Shown here: positions 14,810 through 21,178 of the stretch, piece after piece | Numbering within the stretch: position 1 is the first letter of the stretch | Layout: each line of letters starts with the position of its first letter | From: a virus | Strand: one strand, 5' to 3' | DNA: 24,813 bases | IMG/VR virus record: IMGVR_UViG_3300025617_000110 | Span: 1-24,813 of that record | Notes under the pieces: generated by a model | Databases searched by the model: none | What the model saw: the letters and a program-made list of their open reading frames with translations, nothing else | What the model was told of the DNA's origin: nothing | Translations under genes and position numbers: made by a program

Positions 14810-15329
14810 CAGTTTTCTCTCTAATTTGATTTCTAGTTTCTGGTTTTAATTTATACCAGTATTTTAATTTACCATCTTTTGAGAGTTCTTTTAAAATACT
14901 AATGTGATCGTCAATACTTCTAATATCTTCTTTAGGCTGAGGCTTAGCTTCAGGTCGATCAATCTCATCTTCTGAATAGATAAAACCATGCAGGCCTAAC
15001 AGTTTAAGAACAGCTCGATCAACTGCTCGTTTTTCTGCCATTGCAACTGTATAGCTGTTTTTACAATTGTGAGGTGCTGCTTCACCATATGTAGTCACAG
15101 TTTGATCTTTTAATTTTGCTACACATTTAATTACAGCAATTTTATTTTTAGTATCAAACTCTACTTCATGTAACTCATACTGGATATTTTTTTGTGCTGC
15201 AGCAATCTCAATCCACTTGTGATACATAACCCAAGTGCCATGACAATCCCACAAACATTCTTTCCAGTCGAAGCCTTGCTTTTGCAAGACTTCTTTTACT
15301 CTATCATCTATTTTTTTCTTAGCGGCCAT
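14793..15329 (-). CDS. Putative single-strand annealing protein
   Basis: The ATG at 15329 has AGGAG seven bases upstream; a longer frame from 15392 has no such site and overlaps the 47-aa gene. The 178-residue product contains a Rad52/ERF-like pattern: YHKWIEIAAAQKNIQYEL, KIAVIKCVAKLKDQTVTTYG, then EAAPHNCKNSYTVAMAEKRA and VDRAVLKLLGLHGFIYSEDE. Such proteins anneal complementary single strands. Its gene precedes the YqaJ exonuclease and an SSB-like gene, a classic phage recombination trio. A GC-independent Lys/Glu-rich C-terminal part follows. Assignment is by pattern and context. Confidence 0.65.
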   Translation of the reverse strand: MAAKKKIDDRVKEVLQKQGFDWKECLWDCHGTWVMYHKWIEIAAAQKNIQYELHEVEFDTKNKIAVIKCVAKLKDQTVTTYGEAAPHNCKNSYTVAMAEKRAVDRAVLKLLGLHGFIYSEDEIDRPEAKPQPKEDIRSIDDHISILKELSKDGKLKYWYKLKPETRNQIREKTDEFAS

Positions 15330-15462
15330 CGTTTTGCTCCTGTTCTTCTTGTTCTTGTTGTTGTCTTTCTCGGTCATCCATTCTAGCACCAAGCTCTATT
15401 AACTCGTTAGTAAGTGACTGGATCTCCCAAGTGATATATTCAAATTTTTCTTTTGCATTCAT
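15319..15462 (-). CDS. Small Gln/Glu-rich protein (47 aa)
   Basis: A minus-strand ATG at 15462, behind AAGGAG, encodes 47 residues: MNAKEKFEYITWEIQSLTNE, then a helical acidic part and a Gln/Glu-rich end (RERQQQEQEEQEQNDGR). It is predicted to be all helical or coiled coil. It starts at the last base of the upstream gene and overlaps the next by 11 bases. No family recognised. Confidence 0.5.
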   Translation of the reverse strand: MNAKEKFEYITWEIQSLTNELIELGARMDDRERQQQEQEEQEQNDGR

Positions 15463-15719
15463 TATGATCTCCTTACAGCTTCATCTTTAAGATACTCAAT
15501 AGTATCGTTGTCGAGTCTTGCTAATACACTTAAACCATTTGAGAATGGTGTGATATCACTTTGGTCGTCAACTTCTACATCTTCTAAGTCAACAATAAGT
15601 TCGGTAGGATAACCGATTTGCGATTCTTCTGATATGTTTGCAAATACTTTGATGCCCAAATCAAACTCACGATATTTATCTTCTACTGTGATTTCTGTGT
15701 TAAATGTTACTTGTTCCAT
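15462..15719 (-). CDS. Acidic hypothetical early protein (85 aa)
   Basis: This is an 85-residue acidic beta-rich protein (MEQVTFNTEITVEDKYREFD, YPTELIVDLEDVEVDDQSDI, ARLDNDTIEYLKDEAVRRS). AAAGGAG precedes the start at good spacing. It is the first gene of the leftward early operon, directly downstream of the predicted minus promoter. Proteins in that place are often host-takeover factors or anti-defence proteins, but nothing in the sequence shows this. No family recognised. Confidence 0.55.
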   Translation of the reverse strand: MEQVTFNTEITVEDKYREFDLGIKVFANISEESQIGYPTELIVDLEDVEVDDQSDITPFSNGLSVLARLDNDTIEYLKDEAVRRS

Positions 15720-15756
15720 AAATTTCTCCTTTGTTAAAATAAATGTTACATATACG

Positions 15757-15786
15757 ACTATACACTATATTTTATTTTTGTGTAAA
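15757..15786 (-). promoter_or_regulatory. Predicted leftward early promoter
   Basis: Read on the minus strand, TTTACA (15786-15781) and TATAGT (15762-15757) are separated by 18 bases. The promoter would drive the 15719-to-12978 gene block. It is back-to-back with the rightward promoter. Confidence 0.5.
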
Positions 15787-15808
15787 ATTATTTTGTATAT
15801 AAAATTAG

Positions 15809-15837
15809 TTGACTCTACATCTATAAACTGATAAATT
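15809..15837 (+). promoter_or_regulatory. Predicted rightward early promoter
   Basis: TTGACT (15809-15814) and TAAATT (15832-15837) are 17 bases apart. The start would lie about 35 bases before the Cro-like gene. The 15720-15877 interval holds no gene besides these divergent promoters. Confidence 0.55.
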
Positions 15838-15877
15838 CTCAAAAGGTAAAAACTTTTTTAACTTATTTGGAGACAAC

Positions 15878-16042
15878 ATGAATTACCAAGAAGCAATAAA
15901 TAGGTTTGATGGCAACATTAGTGCAATGGCACGAGCTTTAGATGTATCCAGACAAACCATATACAATTGGGCCAGCGAAGGCGAGTTACCAAAACATAGG
16001 GCAATGCAACTTGAATACTATCTACAGACTACAAGCGTTTAG
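15878..16042 (+). CDS. Cro-like HTH regulator (54 aa)
   Basis: This 54-residue protein resembles the P22 Cro type: NYQEAINRFDGNISAMARAL then DVSRQTIYNWASEGELPKHR, with the helix-turn-helix across about residues 12-33 and a short tail. GGAG lies five bases before the ATG. It is the first gene of the rightward early operon, next to divergent promoters, so repression of early promoters is the likely role. No CI partner is encoded on the other side in this window. Confidence 0.75.
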   Translation: MNYQEAINRFDGNISAMARALDVSRQTIYNWASEGELPKHRAMQLEYYLQTTSV

Positions 16043-16187
16043 TCACGAAATAGTTGATCGGGAAGGTTTTTCTCTTCGCAGATTCTATAGCTATAGAGAT
16101 GCCAAGGAATATATATACAATAAACCTGATTACAAGGTGCAAAAAATTAAGATTGATTTAACTAAAATTGAGGAGTGTTTATTTTGA
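16011..16187 (+). CDS. Small hypothetical protein (58 aa, TTG start)
   Basis: The frame stays open from 15942 but the first part overlaps the Cro-like gene. A TTG at 16011 behind TAGGG is the likelier start and gives 58 residues: NTIYRLQAFSHEIVDREGFS then LRRFYSYRDAKEYIYNKPDY and a VQKIKIDLTKIEECLF end. The body resembles small phage proteins that end in cLF; function is unknown. It overlaps the next TTG start by four bases. Confidence 0.5.
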   Translation: MNTIYRLQAFSHEIVDREGFSLRRFYSYRDAKEYIYNKPDYKVQKIKIDLTKIEECLF

Positions 16188-16819
16188 GAATTAGAAATTG
16201 GGACAAATTCCAACACTATAAGCCTATGCACAGTAAATACAAAAAACAAATGACATGGTTAAAGTTATATGGTGGAGACATATTAAATGATATAGACTGG
16301 TTTGAACTATCAGACACTAATAAAGCAATATATATTGAGTTGTTATGTTTAGCTAGTCAAAATCATGGAAACTTACCTAATATAAAGACTATTGCATTTA
16401 GACTAAGACGCTCAAAAGACCAGTTACAAAAGGCTATGAGTGAATTACAGCATTGGATAGAGGATGGTATATACTCTGTATATACAGTCCCTATACCAGA
16501 AGAAGAAAAAGAAGAAGAAGAAGAAGAAGAAAAGAGTAAGCAGAAAAAGGATTATTTGACAGATACAAATTTTCAAAAGTTTTGGGATGCTTATGATTAT
16601 AAAGTTGGTATAGTTGATGCCTACAAAGTTTGGCAAAAACATAAATGCCAAAAAGATTTAGATAAAATATTGTCGCATATAAAACATTACAATGATTCTA
16701 AAGATGTTAAAGATGGATTTAAGAAACATCCAAGAACATATTTAAATCAAAAAATGTACTTAGATCCAATTACTAAATCTAAATCTAAAGTTAAATATGA
16801 TTGGGAGGGTGCTAAATGA
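16184..16819 (+). CDS. Replication initiator/helicase loader-like protein
   Basis: TTG at 16184 is chosen because GAGGAG lies eight bases upstream; a GTG at 16175 is too close to it. The 211-residue product has an N-terminal winged-helix-like domain (RIRNWDKFQHYKP, WLKLYGGDILNDIDWFELSD, TNKAIYIELLCLASQNHGNL). A Glu/Lys linker follows (GAA-repeat DNA at about 16499-16535), then a C-terminal DnaT-like domain (FQKFWDAYDYKVGIVDAYKV, FKKHPRTYLNQ). This is the build of phage replication proteins that bind an origin and load helicase. The DnaB-like helicase gene follows with a four-base overlap. Confidence 0.7.
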   Translation: MRIRNWDKFQHYKPMHSKYKKQMTWLKLYGGDILNDIDWFELSDTNKAIYIELLCLASQNHGNLPNIKTIAFRLRRSKDQLQKAMSELQHWIEDGIYSVYTVPIPEEEKEEEEEEEKSKQKKDYLTDTNFQKFWDAYDYKVGIVDAYKVWQKHKCQKDLDKILSHIKHYNDSKDVKDGFKKHPRTYLNQKMYLDPITKSKSKVKYDWEGAK

Positions 16820-17745
16820 AAACAGTCGGAGAGGTAATGGATCAACTAACCATTACAAAAGAAGAGGTACATGGATATGAAAGTGAATATGTAGAAGATT
16901 TTTTAATTAAAGATACATCTAGCTTTGCTGATGCTGTTGTAGATTATTACTACAAAGAATCTGATAAAGGTAAAAGTTTAGGTCTGCCAAAACTAAATGA
17001 GGGATTTGTAGCTAGACCAGCAGAGCTTACGTTAGTTACTGGAATATCATCACACGGAAAAACTCAAATGCTTATGCAATGGGTACATCACTTATCTAAA
17101 GATGCAAAGTGTTTGGTGATGTCTATGGAAATGCGCCCAGAGATATCTATAGCGCGTCTTACGAAAATTGCTCTTGGTCGAAACTCAACAGGATCACCAC
17201 CAACTGAAAAATTTATTAGAGATTATTGTGAAGAGAAAAAGGAACAGATTTATATCTATGACCAACAACAAGAGACAAATTCTGATGATATCTACGCAAG
17301 TTTGATCTATGCAAAAGAAGTTCTTGGTTGTGAATTCGCAGTTGTGGATAGTTTAATGACGGTCGCGGACGTGGGGGAGTCAGAGAATGGCTTCAATGAG
17401 CAGAAAAAATTTATAAATAAATTATCTGTATTATGTAAAGCATTAAATATGCATATCTTTTTAGTGGCTCACTTAAGAAAAGTAGCAGATGAATTACAAG
17501 CACCAGATGCTCAGGCAATTTATGGATCATCTAATATAAGAAACTTAACTGATAATATTTTGATGGTGTACAGAAATAAACAAAAAGAAGTTTGGGCAAT
17601 GGAAAATCAAAAAAGTGAAGATGAGCTTCGAGGTATTCCAGATGCATTAGTGTATATACAAAAACAACGAAACCATCCGTACGAAGGTAAATTTGGTTTT
17701 TACTTTAATAAAAATAGTTTAACTTATCAGGAGAGGCCAGCATGA
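16816..17745 (+). CDS. DnaB-like replicative helicase
   Basis: This 309-residue RecA-fold helicase has Walker A G76-ISSHGK-T83, the SMEMRPE box (103-109), Walker B FAVVD (174-178), H219 in VAHLRK and a QKQRN arginine finger region near 282-286. The usual DnaB N-terminal domain is missing, and the protein is about 130-150 residues shorter than bacterial DnaB. It would unwind phage DNA during replication with the loader encoded upstream. No primase or DNA polymerase is seen in the window, so host enzymes may be used. It overlaps neighbours by four bases on both sides. Confidence 0.88.
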   Translation: MKTVGEVMDQLTITKEEVHGYESEYVEDFLIKDTSSFADAVVDYYYKESDKGKSLGLPKLNEGFVARPAELTLVTGISSHGKTQMLMQWVHHLSKDAKCLVMSMEMRPEISIARLTKIALGRNSTGSPPTEKFIRDYCEEKKEQIYIYDQQQETNSDDIYASLIYAKEVLGCEFAVVDSLMTVADVGESENGFNEQKKFINKLSVLCKALNMHIFLVAHLRKVADELQAPDAQAIYGSSNIRNLTDNILMVYRNKQKEVWAMENQKSEDELRGIPDALVYIQKQRNHPYEGKFGFYFNKNSLTYQERPA

Positions 17746-17885
17746 GCGTAAATGATTTTATAAAAATGATTAAAAAAAGTTTTCCAGATGCGGTATACAA
17801 AGCCACATCTAAAGATGGTATAGTATTTAAAAGTAAAGGATGGGATGACTATGAGGTTCAGTCTAACAAAACACAATCTAAATAG
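17742..17885 (+). CDS. Small basic hypothetical protein (47 aa)
   Basis: The ATG overlaps the helicase stop (ATGA) and follows GGAGAGG. The 47-residue product starts MSVNDFIKMIKKSFPDAVYK and ends EVQSNKTQSK. It is basic and soluble, without recognised motifs. It overlaps the NinB-like start by about 40 bases. Confidence 0.55.
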   Translation: MSVNDFIKMIKKSFPDAVYKATSKDGIVFKSKGWDDYEVQSNKTQSK

Positions 17886-18222
17886 TCTGGTTCAAAAACT
17901 ACAAGGATTAGACTTTAGCAAGATGTGGAAGATCGAGATTAAAGAAGGTAAACATAATAGATCAATAGATCAAAACAAATATCTCTGGAATTTATACAGA
18001 ATTCTCGGAGATCATTTAGGGTATGATCCAGAAGAATTGCATGAGTTATTGACTTACAGATATTTAAGGGAAGAGAAAACAATTAAGAATGAGAAAGTAA
18101 TTGTTATAACTAGAACATCAACTTTAAATACTCAAGAATTTAATGACTATGTAAAACAGGTAAAATTTTTTGCATCTGAGTACGGATGTAGATTACCAGA
18201 TATAAAAGATGTATCGCTCTAA
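17845..18222 (+). CDS. NinB-like recombination protein
   Basis: The product is 125 residues (123 if the second ATG at 17851 is used). AAAGGA at 17835-17840 is closer to the first ATG than ideal, so either is possible. The signature HNRSIDQNKYLWNLYRILG, then YDPEELHELLTYRYL, TRTSTLNTQEFNDYVKQV and ASEYGCRLP fits the NinB/lambda Orf superfamily. Those proteins bind single-stranded DNA or SSB and help recombination mediators. It lies in the early right operon ahead of DUF1364, as in lambdoid nin regions. Confidence 0.75.
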   Translation: MTMRFSLTKHNLNSLVQKLQGLDFSKMWKIEIKEGKHNRSIDQNKYLWNLYRILGDHLGYDPEELHELLTYRYLREEKTIKNEKVIVITRTSTLNTQEFNDYVKQVKFFASEYGCRLPDIKDVSL

Positions 18223-18484
18223 GAAGTTATTAGTATTACTTAGAGAATTGCCTTGTATGCATTGTGGTGCAATGGACGGTACAGTTTGTGCGGCTCATAG
18301 AAATCAAGGCAAGGGAATGGGAATGAAGCAGAGTGACGCCCTTGTAGCAGCATTATGTCATATATGTCACTTTGAGTTAGATAATGGTAAAGACTTATCC
18401 AAAGAGGAACGAAGAGAGCTTTGGGATCAGGCTTATATAAATACCATGCAATATTTAATTGAGACTGGGAGGTTGAAATGCTAG
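18209..18484 (+). CDS. DUF1364 HNH-like nuclease
   Basis: This 91-residue protein has the DUF1364 pattern: RELPCMHCGAMDGTVCAAHR, NQGKGMGMKQSDALVAALCH, ICHFELDNGKDLSKEERREL. CxxC and CHxCH are probable metal ligands in a HNH-like fold. The family is found beside NinB in lambdoid nin regions and is predicted to be a nuclease. It overlaps the upstream gene by 14 bases and the next by seven. Confidence 0.8.
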   Translation: MYRSKKLLVLLRELPCMHCGAMDGTVCAAHRNQGKGMGMKQSDALVAALCHICHFELDNGKDLSKEERRELWDQAYINTMQYLIETGRLKC

Positions 18485-18675
18485 AGTATTGCCTAGTAGT
18501 TTACTTAACAATGGAAGATCCTAAATACATAGGCCACTTCCAAAATTGTGCAATAGCAAACAATTATGTTCAGGAGTATTATTCTGATGCTCCATATACA
18601 ATTTGTCTTCATGACGATTATATAAATTTGCCAGCACATTTAGTTAAAAAAGAAATATATGAAGCAGACTTTTAA
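18478..18675 (+). CDS. Small hypothetical protein (65 aa)
   Basis: This 65-residue protein (MLEYCLVVYLTMEDPKYIGH, FQNCAIANNYVQEYYSDAPY) has an alternating beta-alpha pattern and no membrane segment. It overlaps the previous gene by seven and the next by 17 bases, so it is a normal member of the operon. No family recognised. Confidence 0.5.
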   Translation: MLEYCLVVYLTMEDPKYIGHFQNCAIANNYVQEYYSDAPYTICLHDDYINLPAHLVKKEIYEADF

Positions 18676-19156
18676 TAACTGTTACGATTATGGCAAAAAA
18701 GCAGAACATCGATTTGCAGAAGATCATTTAACTTACATTAAAAATCCAACTAAAGATCAAGATATGTATGAACATTGGGATGTGCAAGGAATGTGTATTG
18801 CTATAAATAAAAATCATTATAAGTTTGATGTCAAAAGCACCCAAAAATTAAAACACCCTGCACCAGAAAAAATAATGGAAGAGGTGTGGGTAGAAGGAAC
18901 TAATGTTGTCGGTAAAGATGGATGGGTAAAAGGCAAAGCAGACTATATCGTTTTTGAAAGAGAGAAAACTTGGTTTATTGTTAACAGAAAACAATTATTA
19001 GATTTAACACAAACCAAATTAAAAGAAAATAATTATGAAACTGGCAAAGGTATTTATATGATTCATACAAGAAAAGGTAGGCAGGATAAGGTAACACAAG
19101 TGCCATTTTATGATATGAAACAAATTGAACATTATGAACTTGTAAAAAGGAGCTAA
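18659..19156 (+). CDS. PD-(D/E)XK-like nuclease
   Basis: This 165-residue protein has NCYDYGKKAEHRFAEDHLTY (probable early E), EHWDVQGMCIAIN (D), then HYKFDVKSTQKLK with the D-x-K active-site pair. This order is that of PD-(D/E)XK folds, as in phage Holliday-junction resolvase-like or restriction-like proteins. The substrate is unknown. It is separate from the YqaJ enzyme encoded at 14234. Confidence 0.55.
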   Translation: MKQTFNNCYDYGKKAEHRFAEDHLTYIKNPTKDQDMYEHWDVQGMCIAINKNHYKFDVKSTQKLKHPAPEKIMEEVWVEGTNVVGKDGWVKGKADYIVFEREKTWFIVNRKQLLDLTQTKLKENNYETGKGIYMIHTRKGRQDKVTQVPFYDMKQIEHYELVKRS

Positions 19157-19157
19157 T

Positions 19158-19295
19158 ATGTCAAAAGGTAGTTCACCTCGCCCAATACCGAACCCTAAAC
19201 AGTTCGAGGACAATTGGGATAAAATTTTTGGAAAGAAGGAAAAGAATGGCAGGGATGTCACCGACTCAGTTAAGTCTGAGAAAACTAAAAAGTGA
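19158..19295 (+). CDS. Small hypothetical protein (45 aa, MSKGSSPRP family)
   Basis: The ATG follows AAAGGAG and encodes 45 residues, MSKGSSPRPIPNPKQFEDNW, then DKIFGKKEKNGRD and a charged tail. The SKGSSPRP...F..NWDxIFGK pattern recurs in many phages, close to replication genes, with unknown function. Its end overlaps the next gene by 50 bases in another frame. Confidence 0.6.
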   Translation: MSKGSSPRPIPNPKQFEDNWDKIFGKKEKNGRDVTDSVKSEKTKK

Positions 19296-19587
19296 AGGGT
19301 ATGAGACCGTACAGGTCGTTGAGGTCTGGATACCATCTTTCGGTAATCGTGCATTTGGTAACCGCCGCGATTTATTTGGCTGTTGGGATATATTGGCAGT
19401 CAAAGATGGAGAAACCGTTGCTATACAAGTTACTAGCAAATCGAATATGTCAGCACGAATTAAAAAGATCGCAGACATCGAGCCACACACAAAAAACTTA
19501 AGGGAAGCCAACTGGACATTATTAGTTCATGGTTGGTTTAAAAATAAGTCTAACCGCTGGGAGGTAAAAGAAACTGATGTCAGCTAA
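19246..19587 (+). CDS. Restriction-endonuclease-like small nuclease
   Basis: ATG at 19246 follows AAGGA; a frame from 19228 has a TTG start inside the upstream gene and is not chosen. The 113-residue product has RRDLFGCWDILAV, then ETVAIQVTSKSN and ARIKKIAD. The D...x-Q-V-T-S core is typical of small VRR/PD-(D/E)XK-like phage proteins where Q replaces the usual E. Activity is plausible but not proven. It overlaps the next gene by 11 bases. Confidence 0.5.
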   Translation: MAGMSPTQLSLRKLKSEGYETVQVVEVWIPSFGNRAFGNRRDLFGCWDILAVKDGETVAIQVTSKSNMSARIKKIADIEPHTKNLREANWTLLVHGWFKNKSNRWEVKETDVS

Positions 19588-20002
19588 AAATAAATACGAT
19601 AACTATAATTATGACTATATAGTAAACGGTCAAAAGTATAAAAGAAAACAAGTTATAGATATGATCTTAGATCAGCTGGACAGAGAAAACATGACTATTC
19701 TTGAGATATCAAAAGCAACAGGCATTAGTGAAAAATACATGAGCAACTTAATGCAGGTTCTTAGAGATCAAGATTTAATTATGAATACTAAACTAAGAAG
19801 AGATGGCCATTATTTATATAAAAGCTACAATGACTGTTTATTGGCTAAAATGCTTTACCCTTCAGTTCAGGAAGTTGAAAAGAAATTTACGGTAAAGAAT
19901 AGGATTGTTAGAACAGTTCATGATGGAACTAGTAAGTCTAGCGGATCTAAACAATCCATAACTTATGGTAGCAGTTATTACGATTCAGTAAACTGGGAGT
20001 AA
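19577..20002 (+). CDS. Winged-helix DNA-binding protein
   Basis: This 141-residue protein has a helix-turn-helix around residues 38-66 (MTILEISKATGISEKYMSNL then MQVLRDQDLI) followed by a wing (TKLRRDGHYLYKS). An LYPSV...VNWE tail follows. A transcription regulatory role fits its place just before the putative antiterminator. It could equally be a replication accessory protein. Two bases separate it from the next gene. Confidence 0.55.
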   Translation: MSAKNKYDNYNYDYIVNGQKYKRKQVIDMILDQLDRENMTILEISKATGISEKYMSNLMQVLRDQDLIMNTKLRRDGHYLYKSYNDCLLAKMLYPSVQEVEKKFTVKNRIVRTVHDGTSKSSGSKQSITYGSSYYDSVNWE

Positions 20003-20004
20003 TC

Positions 20005-20322
20005 ATGCATAAAGATTTATTTTTAGAATATATGCAAAATTGGGCTAGATGGATGAAGTCTGAAGATCATAAGCTTGGCTTCCCTCAAAGAAGTATTGGT
20101 ATGGCTGGAGCATCATCCACAAGCTTTGACGATATGATTGAAGAGGCAGATTCTGAGATAGTTAGAACTATAAACTCATGCATTGATTCTTTAGGAAGCG
20201 AAGAGGTTAATGCAATCTGGGCCAGATACATAGGAACTAAGAAGCCAATGTACTATGAGATGAAGTTACAAATAGGTCTGGATAAGTTACAAAGCATGGT
20301 AGAGGCTAGGGTACAGATATAA
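20005..20322 (+). CDS. Q-like late antiterminator candidate
   Basis: This 105-residue protein starts HKDLFLEYMQNWARWMKSED, followed by LGFPQRSIGMAG, a Ser-rich stretch and a helical DNA-binding-like end (EVNAIWARYIGTKKPM, LQIGLDKLQSM). The early W-A-x-W motif and helical C-terminus resemble small phage antitermination proteins (Q type). It is the last rightward gene before a leader promoter and terminator that precede the late genes, where Q genes are found. The identity needs a profile search; sequence similarity visible by eye is modest. Confidence 0.5.
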   Translation: MHKDLFLEYMQNWARWMKSEDHKLGFPQRSIGMAGASSTSFDDMIEEADSEIVRTINSCIDSLGSEEVNAIWARYIGTKKPMYYEMKLQIGLDKLQSMVEARVQI

Positions 20323-20345
20323 AAAAGGGCTACCGAAGCAGCCCT
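20321..20345 (-). terminator. Intrinsic terminator, UUCG loop
   Basis: On the minus strand, AGGGCTGC-TTCG-GTAGCCCT is an eight-pair stem (including one G-U pair) with a UUCG tetraloop, followed by TTTTT. It would end transcripts of the two minus genes to its right. On the plus strand it lacks a U tract. Confidence 0.75.
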
Positions 20346-20373
20346 GTATGGAGATTTCTATAAGATCCTCCCT

Positions 20374-20556
20374 TCATTTAGCAAGCATTTTTTTATACTT
20401 TGCTAATTCTTTATTGTACACCTCAGCAAGTGCTTCTAGCTTTTTTTTATTAATAATAATTTCTGCATATAAACCTTCACACTTATGCTTTTGATCTAGA
20501 ACATCTTGCACTTCTTTATCTACATTATCTAAAATATTTTTAATTTCTGTACTCAT
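20374..20556 (-). CDS. Coiled-coil small protein (60 aa)
   Basis: This 60-residue helical, heptad-rich protein reads MSTEIKNILDNVDKEVQDVL, then DQKHKCEGLYAEIIINKKKL. AAAGGAGAG precedes the start. It lies second in a two-gene minus cassette that ends at the UUCG terminator. No family recognised. Confidence 0.55.
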   Translation of the reverse strand: MSTEIKNILDNVDKEVQDVLDQKHKCEGLYAEIIINKKKLEALAEVYNKELAKYKKMLAK

Positions 20557-20583
20557 GATTCTCTCCTTTGTTAAACCTAGAAC

Positions 20584-20859
20584 TTATCGCTCTAGGTTAT
20601 ATTCGTTAAAAATTCCTTTTACTAATACCCATGATTTTCTATGAGTATTACGGAACATCTCGCTTGGTATATCAGCCCATGATCCGTCACCAACTGGTTG
20701 CCATATATCTTCAACACTTAAGCTAAACTTTTCACCATTATCAACAAACAAAAAGTTTTTAGTAATGCGAGCAACTTTACCAATATGTCTGCTATCACCA
20801 TTCCAACCTGATGAAACATCATCACCTACTTTGAAACTATGTTTTTTAATATCTACCAT
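20584..20859 (-). CDS. Small beta-rich hypothetical protein (91 aa)
   Basis: The ATG at 20859 follows GGAG by six bases and is preferred over the ATG at 20871. The 91-residue product has an SH3/KOW-like beta pattern (SFKVGDDVSSGWNGDSRHIG, KVARITKNFLFVDNGEKFSL) and an Arg/Trp-rich end. It is first in the minus cassette, behind a promoter with a consensus -35. Function is unknown. Confidence 0.55.
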   Translation of the reverse strand: MVDIKKHSFKVGDDVSSGWNGDSRHIGKVARITKNFLFVDNGEKFSLSVEDIWQPVGDGSWADIPSEMFRNTHRKSWVLVKGIFNEYNLER

Positions 20860-20892
20860 GTCAATCTCCATATAATTAAGTTAGTAAAGATA

Positions 20893-20931
20893 TTATTATC
20901 TATTTTGATATTATTGTCAACATATTTGACA
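20893..20931. promoter_or_regulatory. Minus promoter with -35 palindrome
   Basis: TGTCAA-CATAT-TTGACA (20915-20931) is a perfect inverted repeat. Its left arm read on the minus strand is a consensus TTGACA -35, followed 16-19 bases on by TAATAA or TAATAT around 20895. It would drive the minus cassette; the repeat may be an operator or a divergent -35 pair. Confidence 0.45.
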
Positions 20932-21010
20932 CTATTTATTTAAATTAATTAAAAAAAGTTAAAAACATACTAAATATTGTGGTCTGAGTATCGGAAGACA
21001 CCTAATTATT

Positions 21011-21019
21011 TGATATAAT
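21011..21019 (+). promoter_or_regulatory. Extended -10 late promoter
   Basis: TGA-TATAAT is a perfect extended -10 element. No good -35 is seen 17 bases upstream, which extended -10 promoters can do without. A GTCT-N10-AGAC inverted repeat lies in that zone (20982-20999). Start predicted near 21026. Confidence 0.6.
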
Positions 21020-21025
21020 AATGGG

Positions 21026-21096
21026 GTAGGGGGAAGTACGCCCAATTTACTCCCTCTATCCTCCTTTGTAAGGCCCATTTCGGTGGGCCTTTTTTT
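21026..21096 (+). ncRNA. Putative late leader RNA (pR'-tR'-like)
   Basis: From the predicted start the RNA forms a long hairpin (arms about 21024-21038 and 21048-21061, 14 pairs with one bulged A, nine-base loop) and then the terminator. A roughly 70-nt transcript would accumulate unless antiterminated. The layout resembles lambda's 6S leader before the late operon; function is inferred. Confidence 0.45.
21070..21096 (+). terminator. Intrinsic terminator of leader
   Basis: AAGGCCCA (21070-21077) pairs with TGGGCCTT (21084-21091) around TTTCGG and runs into a U tract to 21096. It lies between the late promoter and the first late gene, so late genes need readthrough. Confidence 0.85.
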
Positions 21097-21119
21097 ATAC
21101 CTAAATATAGGAATCAATC

Positions 21120-21176
21120 ATGGCAGGCAAATGTAAATCAAAAGGCAGAAAAGGCTACGGAAAGAAAGGGAAGTAA
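21120..21176 (+). CDS. Tiny basic protein (18 aa)
   Basis: AGGA at 21109-21112 precedes an ATG that opens MAGKCKSKGRKGYGKKGK, 18 very basic residues. Similar Lys/Gly mini-proteins occur in phage late operons. Two bases separate it from the next ATG. Translation is plausible but unproven. Confidence 0.4.
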   Translation: MAGKCKSKGRKGYGKKGK

Positions 21177-21178
21177 TA

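Noticed and set aside
16499-16535. GAA-repeat tract as phase-variable switch
   Set aside because: The repeat unit is three bases within a coding linker, so length changes would not shift the frame.
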